Assembly (NCBI RefSeq): GCF_014290175.1
Contig: NZ_JACOOR010000008.1
Location: 1 to 64,000 of the forward strand
Direction of reading: 5' to 3'
Length of the DNA stretch: 64,000 nt
DNA from: Anaerosacchariphilus hominis
Lineage (GTDB): Bacteria; Bacillota; Clostridia; Lachnospirales; Lachnospiraceae
The notes beneath the pieces are model-generated. The model did no database searches and was not told the DNA's origin. It worked only from the letters and a program-made list of their open reading frames with translations. The position numbers and the translations under genes are program-made. This document shows, piece after piece, positions 51,321-59,677 of this stretch (the first letter of the stretch is position 1; each line of letters starts with the position of its first letter).

Positions 51321-53063
51321 ATGATTTTGAAAGAACTTTATGTTATTTCATTAAAAGAAAAAGAGATTATTAGAAAATACGTATTTAATACGTCCGGATT
51401 GAATGTAATATTAGGTGTCGCAAAAAAAGATTCTAATGGTGTAGGAAAAACGGCAATGGTTGATGCTATTCGAATGCTGTTAGGAGCGAAAATGCCAGAG
51501 GATTTTCAACACAAAGAAGAACTGGCCCAAAGAGATATTTTATTAGTGCTAAAAATTGAAGTTAATGGTAAGGTACTATATTTGGCAAGGCAAATAATCG
51601 ATGACGAGAATGGGTACATTTCCGAAAATGTAGCATTGGATTTAAAGGGATGGAATATGTATGATCTGGAAAGTTATCGTATAAAAGTACAAGATTATGT
51701 TTTTGGCAATTTAAATTACGAAGAGGCTCCCTCACTTCAGACAATACGAGAATATCTGATTCGAGATGAAAAGCAAGGGTTTAGTGATATTACCTTAAGT
51801 AAACGTAAGGCTATTAAGAACAGTCAATGTTTAGATTTTTTATCACTATTACCAATCTATTATGAGACGGAAATAAATAAGCTGAAAAATGAACAGGCTT
51901 CATTACAAACAGAAATTAAAATTATAAAAACATTAGCCAAAGACATTACTAAGTTAAAAAGTGACAAAATTAAATTAGAATCAGAAATAAATAGAATGAA
52001 AAATATGTTAGATTCTGTCAATGTAAGTGATAAGATTGATTATGATGAAGAAAAATATATTTTAGCAAAAAAAGAATTAAAAAAAGTAGAATCACAAATT
52101 TTTAAGAAAGAATACAGTAAAAAACAGTTCGAGCAAAATGTTGAGGGTTTGGAACAGCGACACCAAAAAATGTGTGAATTAGTAAATTTGCAGATATATT
52201 ATGAGCAGATATTGAAATATTTTCCGGAAGAGTTGAAGAAAAACTATGAAGAGATGGAAATGTTTTTTTCTTATATGCTTGAAAATAGAGGGGATTATTT
52301 TAAAAATCGGATAGAAAAGCTTGAAGGAGAACTTGAAAAATTACAAAATGAAAAAAAAGGTTTGCAAAAAATAATTTCGGAGAGCACCAAAATATTTCAG
52401 AACACACAGCTAGTGGATGATATACATAATATTAATGAACAATTAAATGTAGAATACCAAAAACTAGCAGATATTAAAATGAAAATTGATAAGTATAATG
52501 AGATCAATAAATTGACAAAAGAATTAAATGCAAAAGGAAAGGAGATATTAGAAAAAACATTTGAATATGAGAAGGATTATAATCAGTACGAAGATAATAT
52601 AATAAATATTGAAACCCATTTTAAAACATTGACTGAAACGGCTTATGATGAATCTGGTGATTTAACTTATAATTATGAGAATGATGTTAAAAAAAGCTCT
52701 GCTACGGGTAGAGTGAAAATTACATGTCAGATTGCAGATGAAAACTCACATGGACGTTTGTATATGAAAATTAATATGTTCGATTTAGCTCTTTTCTTGA
52801 ATAGAATAGATTTAAATGCGGGATGTCAATTTCTTATACATGATGGTTCTTATTGTAAACCAAATCCAGACGCTAAAGCAAAAGTAATAAAATATGTAGA
52901 TGAGTATTTAAAAAGAAAGGGTACAGGTCAATATTTTATTACAATAAACAAATCAGAACTAGATGAAAAGGATTTAGAATTTTTGAAGAGCCAAGGAACG
53001 GTTGTTGCTGAATTCGACAGGGAGTATAAAGATACACATAGATTCTTTGGTTTTAAATATTAA
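51321..53063 (+). CDS. DUF2326-type coiled-coil ATPase of an ABC-3C-type system
   Basis: 580 residues from ATG 51321. N-terminal ABC half-domain with Walker A NGVGKT (39-44) inside KKDSNGVGKTAMVDAI. A long heptad-rich coiled coil (about 195-420, many Lys/Glu) follows, then a DUF2326 C-terminal domain: MKINMFDLALFLNRI, LIHDGSYC, and FITINKSELDE. Organised like SMC/Rad50 proteins, so it probably senses or grips DNA and controls the linked phosphoesterase. Starts 1 nt after the middle component stop. Confidence 0.82.
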   Translation: MILKELYVISLKEKEIIRKYVFNTSGLNVILGVAKKDSNGVGKTAMVDAIRMLLGAKMPEDFQHKEELAQRDILLVLKIEVNGKVLYLARQIIDDENGYISENVALDLKGWNMYDLESYRIKVQDYVFGNLNYEEAPSLQTIREYLIRDEKQGFSDITLSKRKAIKNSQCLDFLSLLPIYYETEINKLKNEQASLQTEIKIIKTLAKDITKLKSDKIKLESEINRMKNMLDSVNVSDKIDYDEEKYILAKKELKKVESQIFKKEYSKKQFEQNVEGLEQRHQKMCELVNLQIYYEQILKYFPEELKKNYEEMEMFFSYMLENRGDYFKNRIEKLEGELEKLQNEKKGLQKIISESTKIFQNTQLVDDIHNINEQLNVEYQKLADIKMKIDKYNEINKLTKELNAKGKEILEKTFEYEKDYNQYEDNIINIETHFKTLTETAYDESGDLTYNYENDVKKSSATGRVKITCQIADENSHGRLYMKINMFDLALFLNRIDLNAGCQFLIHDGSYCKPNPDAKAKVIKYVDEYLKRKGTGQYFITINKSELDEKDLEFLKSQGTVVAEFDREYKDTHRFFGFKY

Positions 53064-53077
53064 ATATTATATCAAGG

Positions 53078-53122
53078 AAGTCAGTGCTTACAATTATGTA
53101 ATCACTGACTTTAAAGTTTTTG
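53078..53122 (+). terminator. Terminator of the three-gene system
   Basis: AAGTCAGTG/CACTGACTT stem with inner TTAC/GTAA and downstream TTTTTG. Confidence 0.7.
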
Positions 53123-53262
53123 TAGAGATTTTGGAGGAGCTTATATACTTGAAAGTAGAATAAAGTGGACAGTTAACATATGGCTGATGGGGAAGGAGGG
53201 GTATTTTTAAGAGAATGCCATAGATTTGTGATTTTGTAGCTGAAATTATAGTAGGAACTTAA

Positions 53263-53305
53263 AAGGCAATCATGCTTTATTTAGCAAAGTGTGATTGTCT
53301 TTTTG
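53263..53305 (+). terminator. Second terminator-like hairpin before the element core
   Basis: GCAATCA...TGATTGT with AAAGT/GCTTT pairing and TCTTTTTGG tail. Together with the one at 53078 it isolates the AT-rich cargo from the element core; nothing else is seen in 53064-53341. Confidence 0.55.
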
Positions 53306-53341
53306 GTGTTTAAAAACAGGTGAAAATAAAGGAGGAATACA

Positions 53342-53998
53342 ATGATTCGATTTATGAGTGATACAACTTATGCTGGAGTGGAGCAGGAAATGCAGCACAT
53401 ACCGGGATTTCGTCCAAGAAGAAGCGGAATGGTTATCAGTCACCTTTCTGGTTGTCTAGAAAATCAGCGCAGCCTGTGTGAAAGCCATGTGACCGATTGT
53501 GTCCCGTTTTATGAGCTTCTGGAGGTGTTGGCAGAGGAAGTGGCTGTCAGCACCTTTGTAAACCGCGTGTGTCGTCTGACAGGGAGAAGAAATCCGTGCT
53601 TTTTTCAAAACGGTCATAGAGAACGGTTTCTGGCTATGGGAGAGAAGTGCAGCAGAGCCATTGAAGAAGCAGCGACCTGTTCTGCGGTTTATCTTCTTTC
53701 CGCAGATCGATTTTTGTGGAGCAGAGCATTAGAGGTGATTGACCAGGAGGGAATTCATTTTGCCAGAATCCATATCCATGGTGTTGATTTGGATGGCTAT
53801 GTCTTGTTTCATATGGCAAGGGACCTATATCAGGGAAGCAGGCATATCCGTTTATCAGAACTTATAGATCCAGATCTGGTCAGCGACCGGGCATTTGAAT
53901 GGATTATGACGGCCTGTGTGATTCGTAGGCATGGAAGCAGATTTTTACGAGAGGAGGAAAGAAGGATTGACAGGAGCAGAATTGGACAGCAGCAGTGA
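53342..53998 (+). CDS. Conserved element protein, unknown function
   Basis: 218 residues, AAAGGAGG upstream. Begins MIRFMSDTTYAGVEQEMQHI and is a mixed helical protein with paired Cys residues (CRLTGRRNPCFF) and a HIHGVDLDGYVLFHMARDLY segment. I do not recognise a named family. It heads the more GC-balanced part of the element, upstream of genes common in clostridial integrative elements. Its 3' end overlaps the next gene. Confidence 0.7.
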   Translation: MIRFMSDTTYAGVEQEMQHIPGFRPRRSGMVISHLSGCLENQRSLCESHVTDCVPFYELLEVLAEEVAVSTFVNRVCRLTGRRNPCFFQNGHRERFLAMGEKCSRAIEEAATCSAVYLLSADRFLWSRALEVIDQEGIHFARIHIHGVDLDGYVLFHMARDLYQGSRHIRLSELIDPDLVSDRAFEWIMTACVIRRHGSRFLREEERRIDRSRIGQQQ

Positions 53999-54530
53999 AA
54001 AAACAACAGAGCGTTCTGTGCTTCGGCTTTTTAGCCCTTTGACAGCTATCATATATGCAAAGGATGACTGGATAGAGTTGGAGGAATGCAGTGAGGAGGT
54101 ATTTCCAGCTGAGTTGTGCAGCTATGAGACGGAAATTCTGGAACAGATTGCAAAGGAGTGCCTTCCGGAAGAAGGAGACAGAGGACTGGCGGTTTATTTG
54201 GATATTCCAGAATTAGAAGAAAAGATTTATAGCATGAAGCCTACTGTGGAAGTCTGGCAGGGGGAATTGTGGGGAGTGCTGGAAGTAGAAAGCTATAACC
54301 AGCTTTCTGAAAGAGAGATTGAAGCAGTGAAGGAGTACTGGGAAGGGCAGGAAAGCGATGGATGGGGAGAGGGGTTTGAACAGAGGGAAATCAAAATTTC
54401 AGAGGGAGAACTGTATGTCAGTTTTTGGAACAGTGGAGATGAATTCTTTCTGGTTACAGAAGAAGGTTTGAAAGGAGAAGAGCAGGAACCTGACATTCAG
54501 AAAGGAGGGATTGTTTTTGGAGCATTATGA
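53967..54530 (+). CDS. Conserved element protein, unknown function
   Basis: 187 residues using TTG 53967 (GAGGAGG 9 nt upstream); ATG 53931 would overlap the previous gene by 68 nt. Very acidic. Motifs LFSPLTAIIYAKDDW, PEEGDRGLAVYLD and SDGWGEGFEQREIKISEGEL with a final strand YVSFWNSGDEFFLVTEE recall proteins I associate with clostridial conjugative elements; no function known. Confidence 0.7.
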   Translation: MTGAELDSSSEKTTERSVLRLFSPLTAIIYAKDDWIELEECSEEVFPAELCSYETEILEQIAKECLPEEGDRGLAVYLDIPELEEKIYSMKPTVEVWQGELWGVLEVESYNQLSEREIEAVKEYWEGQESDGWGEGFEQREIKISEGELYVSFWNSGDEFFLVTEEGLKGEEQEPDIQKGGIVFGAL

Positions 54531-54668
54531 TAGAGAATTTTATATCTTTCGATAGTTTAATACCATGGAAGGAGAGCTGTATTTTTTGAATAGTATGCAA
54601 GGAAGGTACTCGTCTGACGGCTTATGAGATGGAAAACGATATGAATAAGGTGTAGAGGAGAATAGAAA

Positions 54669-55661
54669 ATGACTTATGAAGAGTTTTTGAGATTGACGAA
54701 AGAGAATTTAAAACGATTTTTTCCGGACTCTTTTCAGGAGAGAAAAGTGGAAATCAAGGAGGTGTTAAAGAATAACAATATCAAATTACAGGGAGTATAT
54801 CTGTCAGGTAGTCCAAGCTACACCTCCATCCCGCTTTTATATCTGGAATCCTATTATCAGGAGCTTGAGAACGGAAAGAAGCTTGAAGATGTGTGGCGGA
54901 CCATCGCTCGGGATTATCAGAAGTGTCAGGAAACGGCAATAACCATAGATGGCATTTCCAGTAAAGAATGGGATTATGAAACCATAAAGAAGGGGCTGAC
55001 CGTCTATGTCCGAAATGCACAGGAAAATGTTGATTTTCTTGCAGATTGTCCTCATGAAATATGTGAGGATCTGGCACTGGTTTATGGATTTCATGTTTTG
55101 GTGGACGGAGAAAAGGACGGAAGTGCCATTATCAATTATGACAGGCTGAAGTGGCTGGGAGTCAGCGAGGAGCAATTAAAGCAGGATGCCTGGGAAAACA
55201 TGAAGCAGAGCAATCCTCCTTGTTTTTTGGATTTACAGGATATGTTGGCAAAAATGTGTTTTGACGAATCGGGAGATGTAAAGGCCGGTAGTTTGGAACA
55301 TTTAGAGGATGTGGATCCCAATGCAATGATGTATGTTTTGACGAATTCAAATCAGGTCAATGGGGCGGTTTATATGTGTGATGAAGAAGTAATGTCTCTT
55401 ATTGCAGAAAAGCTGGGATCAGATTTAATCGTGATTCCGTCATCGATTCATGAAACGATTATTCTAAAAGAAACAGAGAATATGAGCGTAAGAGAACTGA
55501 ATGCGATGGTAGAGGCAGTAAATGCGGAAGCCGTGGATCCACAGGAAAGGCTGGGGAATTTTGTTTACCGATTTGATAGGGAGGCCCAAAGACTGGAAAA
55601 AGCAGTAGAACAGGCAGAGGAGCTGGATTTTGAACCTGGGATGTCACCGGTATTTGCGTAG
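54669..55661 (+). CDS. DUF5688 family protein
   Basis: 330 residues, GAGGAG before the ATG. MTYEEFLRLTKENLKRFF, GVYLSGSPSYTSIPLLYLE, a MYVLTNSNQVNGAVYM region, and SIHETIILKE with a following NAMVEAVNAEAV match DUF5688, a family of accessory-element proteins. Function unknown. The preceding 138 nt hold no gene. Confidence 0.8.
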   Translation: MTYEEFLRLTKENLKRFFPDSFQERKVEIKEVLKNNNIKLQGVYLSGSPSYTSIPLLYLESYYQELENGKKLEDVWRTIARDYQKCQETAITIDGISSKEWDYETIKKGLTVYVRNAQENVDFLADCPHEICEDLALVYGFHVLVDGEKDGSAIINYDRLKWLGVSEEQLKQDAWENMKQSNPPCFLDLQDMLAKMCFDESGDVKAGSLEHLEDVDPNAMMYVLTNSNQVNGAVYMCDEEVMSLIAEKLGSDLIVIPSSIHETIILKETENMSVRELNAMVEAVNAEAVDPQERLGNFVYRFDREAQRLEKAVEQAEELDFEPGMSPVFA

Positions 55662-55711
55662 GACTCAGTTATATGTTTCATGAGTATTGTGGATGTTAGG
55701 AGGGATGCAGA

Positions 55712-56692
55712 ATCAACAGTTTTATTTCATGGGTTGGCGGAAAGAAAGCACTCCGCAGCCTGATTTACACAATGTTTCCGGCAAACTTTGATCGTTACAT
55801 TGAAGTGTTTGGCGGAGGTGGTTGGGTACTGTTTGGAAAACCACCAGATGACCGGTGTATGGAGGTTTATAATGACTATAACTCAAATCTGGCAAACCTG
55901 TTTTATTGTGTTAAGAACCGCACGGGGGCATTCCTTAAGGAACTCGGATTTCTTCCGTTAAACAGTAGGGATGAATTTACAGTAATCCGTAAATTTATTG
56001 AAAAGCAGGAACCGGATACCCGATTTTTAATTGAGGAGTTGGAACTTGCAGAGAAGTATTTGCTGCCGCCGGATTATGAGGAAGTGAAAAAAATCCTGCT
56101 GGAAAATGCAGAGGTAACTGATGTAAAACGGGCGGCTGCATTTTTTAAATTGATCCGGTACAGCTATGGAAGTGGTTGTACATCCTATAGTTGCCGTCCG
56201 TTTGATGTGCGGAACTGCTTTGACACCATTTGGCAGGCATCTCGCAGGCTGGCAGATACCGTAATAGAAAATAAAGACTTTGAGGCACTGATTCGGCAGT
56301 ATGACCGGGATAGTGCCTTTTTTTATTGCGATCCGCCCTATTATGAGACGGAAGGTCATTATGCAGTGGTATTCCGAAAAGAGGATCACAAACGGCTCCG
56401 AGACACTCTGACAGGGAGCAGGGGGAAGTGGATGGTCAGCTACAATGACTGCGATTTCATCCGGGAACTGTATGCAGGATATTTTATTACAGCCGTTACG
56501 CGCATCAATAACCTGGCTCAGAGGTATGAGGAAGGTTGTGAGTTTCCAGAGGTCATTATTACCAATTATGATCCTGGTGAGAGGGAGCGGTTAAAACCAA
56601 GACAGCTGGATCTATTTGGAATGTGGGGAGATGGAGAAACGGATCATTACGAAATCCGGGAAGAAATCTGTCCGGAAAGAGAGGTGCTATGA
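55712..56692 (+). CDS. DNA adenine methylase (Dam/D12 class), non-canonical ATC start
   Basis: The protein should begin with NSFISWVGGKKALR, the SAM-binding WxGGK region, and continues EVFGGGGWVLF and FFYCDPPYYETEGHY (catalytic DPPY). In this frame a TAG stop lies at 55697-55699 and the only triplets before NSF are GAG GGA TGC AGA ATC. AGGAGGG (55698-55704) stands 7 nt before the ATC at 55712. So either ATC initiates or the ATG has mutated. The next ATG (55772) would remove the SAM-binding motif. About 326 residues. Methylates adenine in DNA. Confidence 0.78.
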   Translation: MNSFISWVGGKKALRSLIYTMFPANFDRYIEVFGGGGWVLFGKPPDDRCMEVYNDYNSNLANLFYCVKNRTGAFLKELGFLPLNSRDEFTVIRKFIEKQEPDTRFLIEELELAEKYLLPPDYEEVKKILLENAEVTDVKRAAAFFKLIRYSYGSGCTSYSCRPFDVRNCFDTIWQASRRLADTVIENKDFEALIRQYDRDSAFFYCDPPYYETEGHYAVVFRKEDHKRLRDTLTGSRGKWMVSYNDCDFIRELYAGYFITAVTRINNLAQRYEEGCEFPEVIITNYDPGERERLKPRQLDLFGMWGDGETDHYEIREEICPEREVL

Positions 56693-56949
56693 GAACAGAA
56701 AACAAGAGAAAAACAATGGTGCAAAAAAAGGAAAACGGTGTCCTTTCTGTGCCTAGTGAACTGTTACTGACGGCTGGGATTCCGCTTGATTGTGATTTGA
56801 TGATAGAAACAGTCCCCGGAGTGATTCTGATTGGTATTGAGGCTCCGGTACAGACGGTTTGCAAACCCTATCTGAAGGTGTTCGATGAGCTGGGGATTGA
56901 ACCCAATGAAGTGGAGGCATTGATGGGAAAGGAGAAAAGGACCAGATGA
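56689..56949 (+). CDS. AbrB-like small protein
   Basis: 86 residues from ATG 56689, overlapping the methylase stop by 4 nt. KKENGVLSVPSELLLTAGIP then LDCDLMIETVPGVILI looks like a SpoVT/AbrB swapped-hairpin fold, though more diverged than the next gene; a C-terminal helix FDELGIEPNEVEALM follows. Possibly an antitoxin-like or copy-control regulator; overlaps the next gene by 4 nt. Confidence 0.6.
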   Translation: MRTENKRKTMVQKKENGVLSVPSELLLTAGIPLDCDLMIETVPGVILIGIEAPVQTVCKPYLKVFDELGIEPNEVEALMGKEKRTR

Positions 56950-57224
56950 GTAAACCGATGTATCGTTTAGTGGATGGAAAGGGACGTGTCTTGATTCCAA
57001 AATCTATGAGGGAAGCGGCAAAGCTGGAGTATGGGGATATTGTTTGTCTGGGAATGGCGGGTGGAAAAATTACAGTCCGGAAGGTAGAGGTTATCGAGGT
57101 GGGAGATCAGTCTCCGGAGGCAGTGGAGGCATATGTCCGTACTGCATTTCAGTTTATGCCAGATAGTCTCCGACTGGATCTGATCGGAGAACTGAGTAGA
57201 CTGCTGCAGAAAAAGGAGGGGTAA
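56946..57224 (+). CDS. SpoVT/AbrB-domain protein
   Basis: 92 residues. YRLVDGKGRVLIPKSMREAA followed by LEYGDIVCLGMAGGKITVRKVEV is a standard AbrB/SpoVT DNA-binding domain. Tandem with the preceding AbrB-like gene. Likely regulates element genes. Confidence 0.82.
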   Translation: MSKPMYRLVDGKGRVLIPKSMREAAKLEYGDIVCLGMAGGKITVRKVEVIEVGDQSPEAVEAYVRTAFQFMPDSLRLDLIGELSRLLQKKEG

Positions 57225-57228
57225 GATC

Positions 57229-57789
57229 ATGCAGGAATTCACAGAAAAGGATTGTATGCAGACAGAAAAGGAGATATCTATCCAGAACCGGGTGGTGGTT
57301 CTTCCCTCAAAGGTATTACCAGAGCATTACACGGGGCAGCTTTTTTTCTGTACGAATATCCAGAAAACAGAAAATCCCAGACATTCCATTGCCCATTTGG
57401 TTTCTTTATCTACTGGGGAGGCATGGCACTGCTGGAACAGGGATGTGGTTGGTGTGCTGCTACCAGAACTGTTGGGGGAAAAGGAACGGCTCCAGCTCTC
57501 CCAGATCCGTCCATTTGGGGCGCTGGATTTACATGGACATTCCCCAGAATATTCTGGATACAGTTTTCTGCCGGATGGACGCTATGCGTCAGGGGTATGG
57601 CTGGCAAATCCAGAGGAAGTATGGAGCTATGTAATGATGCAGAAGGACTACCAGTATCGGATTTTGATCTGCGACAGGGATGATTTTGCCGTACTGGAAA
57701 TGTTAGAGGGAAGGATGATCTTTCCTGATGTGCAGAGTCTGGAACAGTTTCAACAGGCACAGAAGGACGGGGGGATGGAGATGATTTAG
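57229..57789 (+). CDS. Conserved element protein, unknown function
   Basis: 186 residues, starting 4 nt after the previous stop; AAAGGAGGGG upstream. SLSTGEAWHCWNRDVVGVLL, SPEYSGYSFLPDGRYASGVW and DYQYRILICDRDDFAVLEML indicate a compact alpha/beta protein. No family recognised. Embedded in the element core operon. Confidence 0.65.
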   Translation: MQEFTEKDCMQTEKEISIQNRVVVLPSKVLPEHYTGQLFFCTNIQKTENPRHSIAHLVSLSTGEAWHCWNRDVVGVLLPELLGEKERLQLSQIRPFGALDLHGHSPEYSGYSFLPDGRYASGVWLANPEEVWSYVMMQKDYQYRILICDRDDFAVLEMLEGRMIFPDVQSLEQFQQAQKDGGMEMI

Positions 57790-57805
57790 AAATGAGGGAA
57801 GGGAA

Positions 57806-58366
57806 ATGAAGCAGATTCAGATTGAAAATGGAGTGATCCGGTATTATGGGAACCGGGTAGGTCGTGTGACGGAAGGATGTGCAGTAGTGGATCCCATGTT
57901 TCAGAATGAAGCATTAGAAAGCTTCCTGCGTAAGCAGAGGAATATCCAAAAAATTCAGTGGCAGGACGGGATCTACGACCGGTTGGCAAATAGTCAGGAA
58001 GATATGGAATCGGCAAAGGGGTTAAAAGATGTACGCATCTGGCAACTGAGAGGAGATGTGGATGTGCATATGAAGTTCCTTGCACTTTCCCAGATGGAGC
58101 AGCAATATGGCTCCCCCAAGCCGGATTTTTATATCAAAGTCTATGAAGGGGCATCTGACACCAATGACCTGGAAGAACTCTATGATAAATTCCGGTATCA
58201 TCCGCCGTCCGGTTATACAGGTCATGGGCTATCCATTAGTGATGTGCTGGAACTCTATGATGAAACAGGGAGTTCCTTTTTTTATGTGGATCGCTATGAC
58301 TTTAAGAGAATTGATTTTACAGAGTCGCAACCGGCGGAGGAATTCATACACACCATGCAGTTTTAG
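57806..58366 (+). CDS. YodL-domain protein
   Basis: 186 residues. The C-terminal half YHPPSGYTGHGLSISDVLEL and SSFFYVDRYDFKRIDF is the YodL-like domain (a G-x-SLSxSD strand-turn motif, here GHGLSISD). Such domains recur in element-encoded proteins of Clostridia, often with antirestriction-type modules. Function unknown. Confidence 0.78.
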   Translation: MKQIQIENGVIRYYGNRVGRVTEGCAVVDPMFQNEALESFLRKQRNIQKIQWQDGIYDRLANSQEDMESAKGLKDVRIWQLRGDVDVHMKFLALSQMEQQYGSPKPDFYIKVYEGASDTNDLEELYDKFRYHPPSGYTGHGLSISDVLELYDETGSSFFYVDRYDFKRIDFTESQPAEEFIHTMQF

Positions 58367-58453
58367 CAGGCAGTTTTGGCTGCCTGTTTGACTGAAATAG
58401 ATCCAGAAAGGAACGGTTTATGAGCAGAAAAAAACAAAGGAGGAAGAATCAGT

Positions 58454-58780
58454 ATGCCAGATTTAGACGTTCGGATTACATCTATGTATCCACCAGGAGT
58501 ACAGGGCGGGATCAGAGCCTATGCATCCGCCACAATCGCCGGGTGTTTTGCCGTCCGGGGAATCAAAATCGTCGAGGGAGGTAAGGATGGGCTTTTTATG
58601 TCTATGCCCAGTCGGAAAACACAGGATGGATACAAGGATATCTGTTTTCCTGTGACGGAGGAATTCCGCAACGAGCTGAAACAAGCGGTATTGGGAGCGT
58701 ATGGAGAGGCACTGTCCATGGCACAGGCATCTACCTTACAGACAGCACCCCCTCAAAATCCAGGGCAGAACATGGTCTGA
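58454..58780 (+). CDS. SpoVG-family protein
   Basis: 108 residues, AAGGAGG upstream. VRITSMYPPGVQGGIRAYAS, IVEGGKDGLFMSMPSRK and GYKDICFPVTEEFRNEL are the SpoVG fold signature, a small nucleic-acid-binding family. Element-borne copy rather than the housekeeping spoVG, judged by context; C-terminal tail Pro/Gln-rich. Confidence 0.85.
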   Translation: MPDLDVRITSMYPPGVQGGIRAYASATIAGCFAVRGIKIVEGGKDGLFMSMPSRKTQDGYKDICFPVTEEFRNELKQAVLGAYGEALSMAQASTLQTAPPQNPGQNMV

Positions 58781-58828
58781 TTTAAGGGGTACAGAGAACA
58801 AAAACAGAAAATCAATGGAGGAGATCAA

Positions 58829-59068
58829 ATGAAGAATATTAAAAGACAGCTGGTAAATTATCGAAATGCAATGGTTATGCATATGTGGAACGTAAAAAAC
58901 AAGCTTCAGGATACATCTGGTGAGGGATATGTGGACACAGCCATTAAGATCCTGATCGCAGTTGTGCTGGGAGCACTGCTTCTGGCAGGTCTTTATGCAC
59001 TGTTTAATGATACCGTACTTCCTACACTGGTACGCAGGGTGCAGGAAATGTTTGATTATAGCGGTTGA
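58829..59068 (+). CDS. DUF6133-like small pilin-type membrane protein
   Basis: 79 residues. After an amphipathic N-terminal half, DTSGEGYVDTAIKILIAVVL carries G-x-x-x-x-x-hydrophobic helix features comparable to Flp pilins, ending ALYALFNDTVLP and a charged tail. I recall this family as DUF6133 in Lachnospiraceae integrative elements. A prepilin peptidase gene begins 1 nt after the stop, so it is probably its substrate. Confidence 0.7.
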   Translation: MKNIKRQLVNYRNAMVMHMWNVKNKLQDTSGEGYVDTAIKILIAVVLGALLLAGLYALFNDTVLPTLVRRVQEMFDYSG

Positions 59069-59069
59069 T

Positions 59070-59528
59070 ATGGAGATCAGGATATCGCTGCTTCAGGCAG
59101 TACAGGCAGTGTTTTTTTTCTCGCTGCTTATTGCGGTTTCTGCCTGGGATCTTCGGTACCGGATTATTCCGGACCGATTCCAGGCAGGGATTGCCCTGCT
59201 TTCCTTTCTGAACTTTGCACCCAGACAGCTGTTTGGAGCTTTAGGGGCAGTGCCATACCTCATAGTTGCATTATTTTGCAAGAGGGAAGGTGGAATTGGC
59301 GGCGGTGATATCAAGCTGGCAGGAGCAACCGGCTTGGTACTGGGACTTCCTGCAAGCCTGACTGCTTCCTGTTTAGGACTGACAGGATTTGTGATGTATG
59401 GTTGTATGGTCTGCCTGTGGAATCGGTTCAAGGGAAAACGAGATAAAGAAGCATTTCCTGTGGGACCGTTTCTGGCAGGAGGAGCGGCAGCCGTTTATTG
59501 TATGAGATTAGGAGGATGGATGATATGA
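59070..59528 (+). CDS. A24-family prepilin peptidase (TadV/CpaA-like)
   Basis: 152 residues from ATG 59070. Catalytic aspartates in SAWDLRYRIIPD and GGGDIKLAGATG; about five to six TM helices. Lacks the N-terminal methylase domain, as in TadV. Processes pilin-like substrates of the element's Tad-like apparatus. Confidence 0.9.
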   Translation: MEIRISLLQAVQAVFFFSLLIAVSAWDLRYRIIPDRFQAGIALLSFLNFAPRQLFGALGAVPYLIVALFCKREGGIGGGDIKLAGATGLVLGLPASLTASCLGLTGFVMYGCMVCLWNRFKGKRDKEAFPVGPFLAGGAAAVYCMRLGGWMI

Positions 59529-59608
59529 AGAAGAAATTATGGATCATGGTTTGTGTTGCAGTGCCGCTTACAATGATTGCGGCCATCATATACCACAACA
59601 GAAAATAG
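59525..59608 (+). CDS. 27-residue single-TM peptide
   Basis: ATG 59525 overlaps the peptidase stop (ATGA). Sequence is MKKKLWIMVCV, a hydrophobic core AVPLTMIAAIIY, then HNRK and TAG. No family recognised; translational coupling and membrane topology make it plausible. Confidence 0.5.
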   Translation: MKKKLWIMVCVAVPLTMIAAIIYHNRK

Positions 59609-59677
59609 GTAGACAGCAGTCAGTGGAACACTGGTTAAAAAGGAACCAAAATAAGGAAAAGAGTTGGAGGAGATGAA

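Noticed and set aside
58419-58453. Small ATG frame before the SpoVG gene
   Set aside because: It runs into the SpoVG gene in another frame and lacks its own ribosome site; the AAGGAGG there serves SpoVG.
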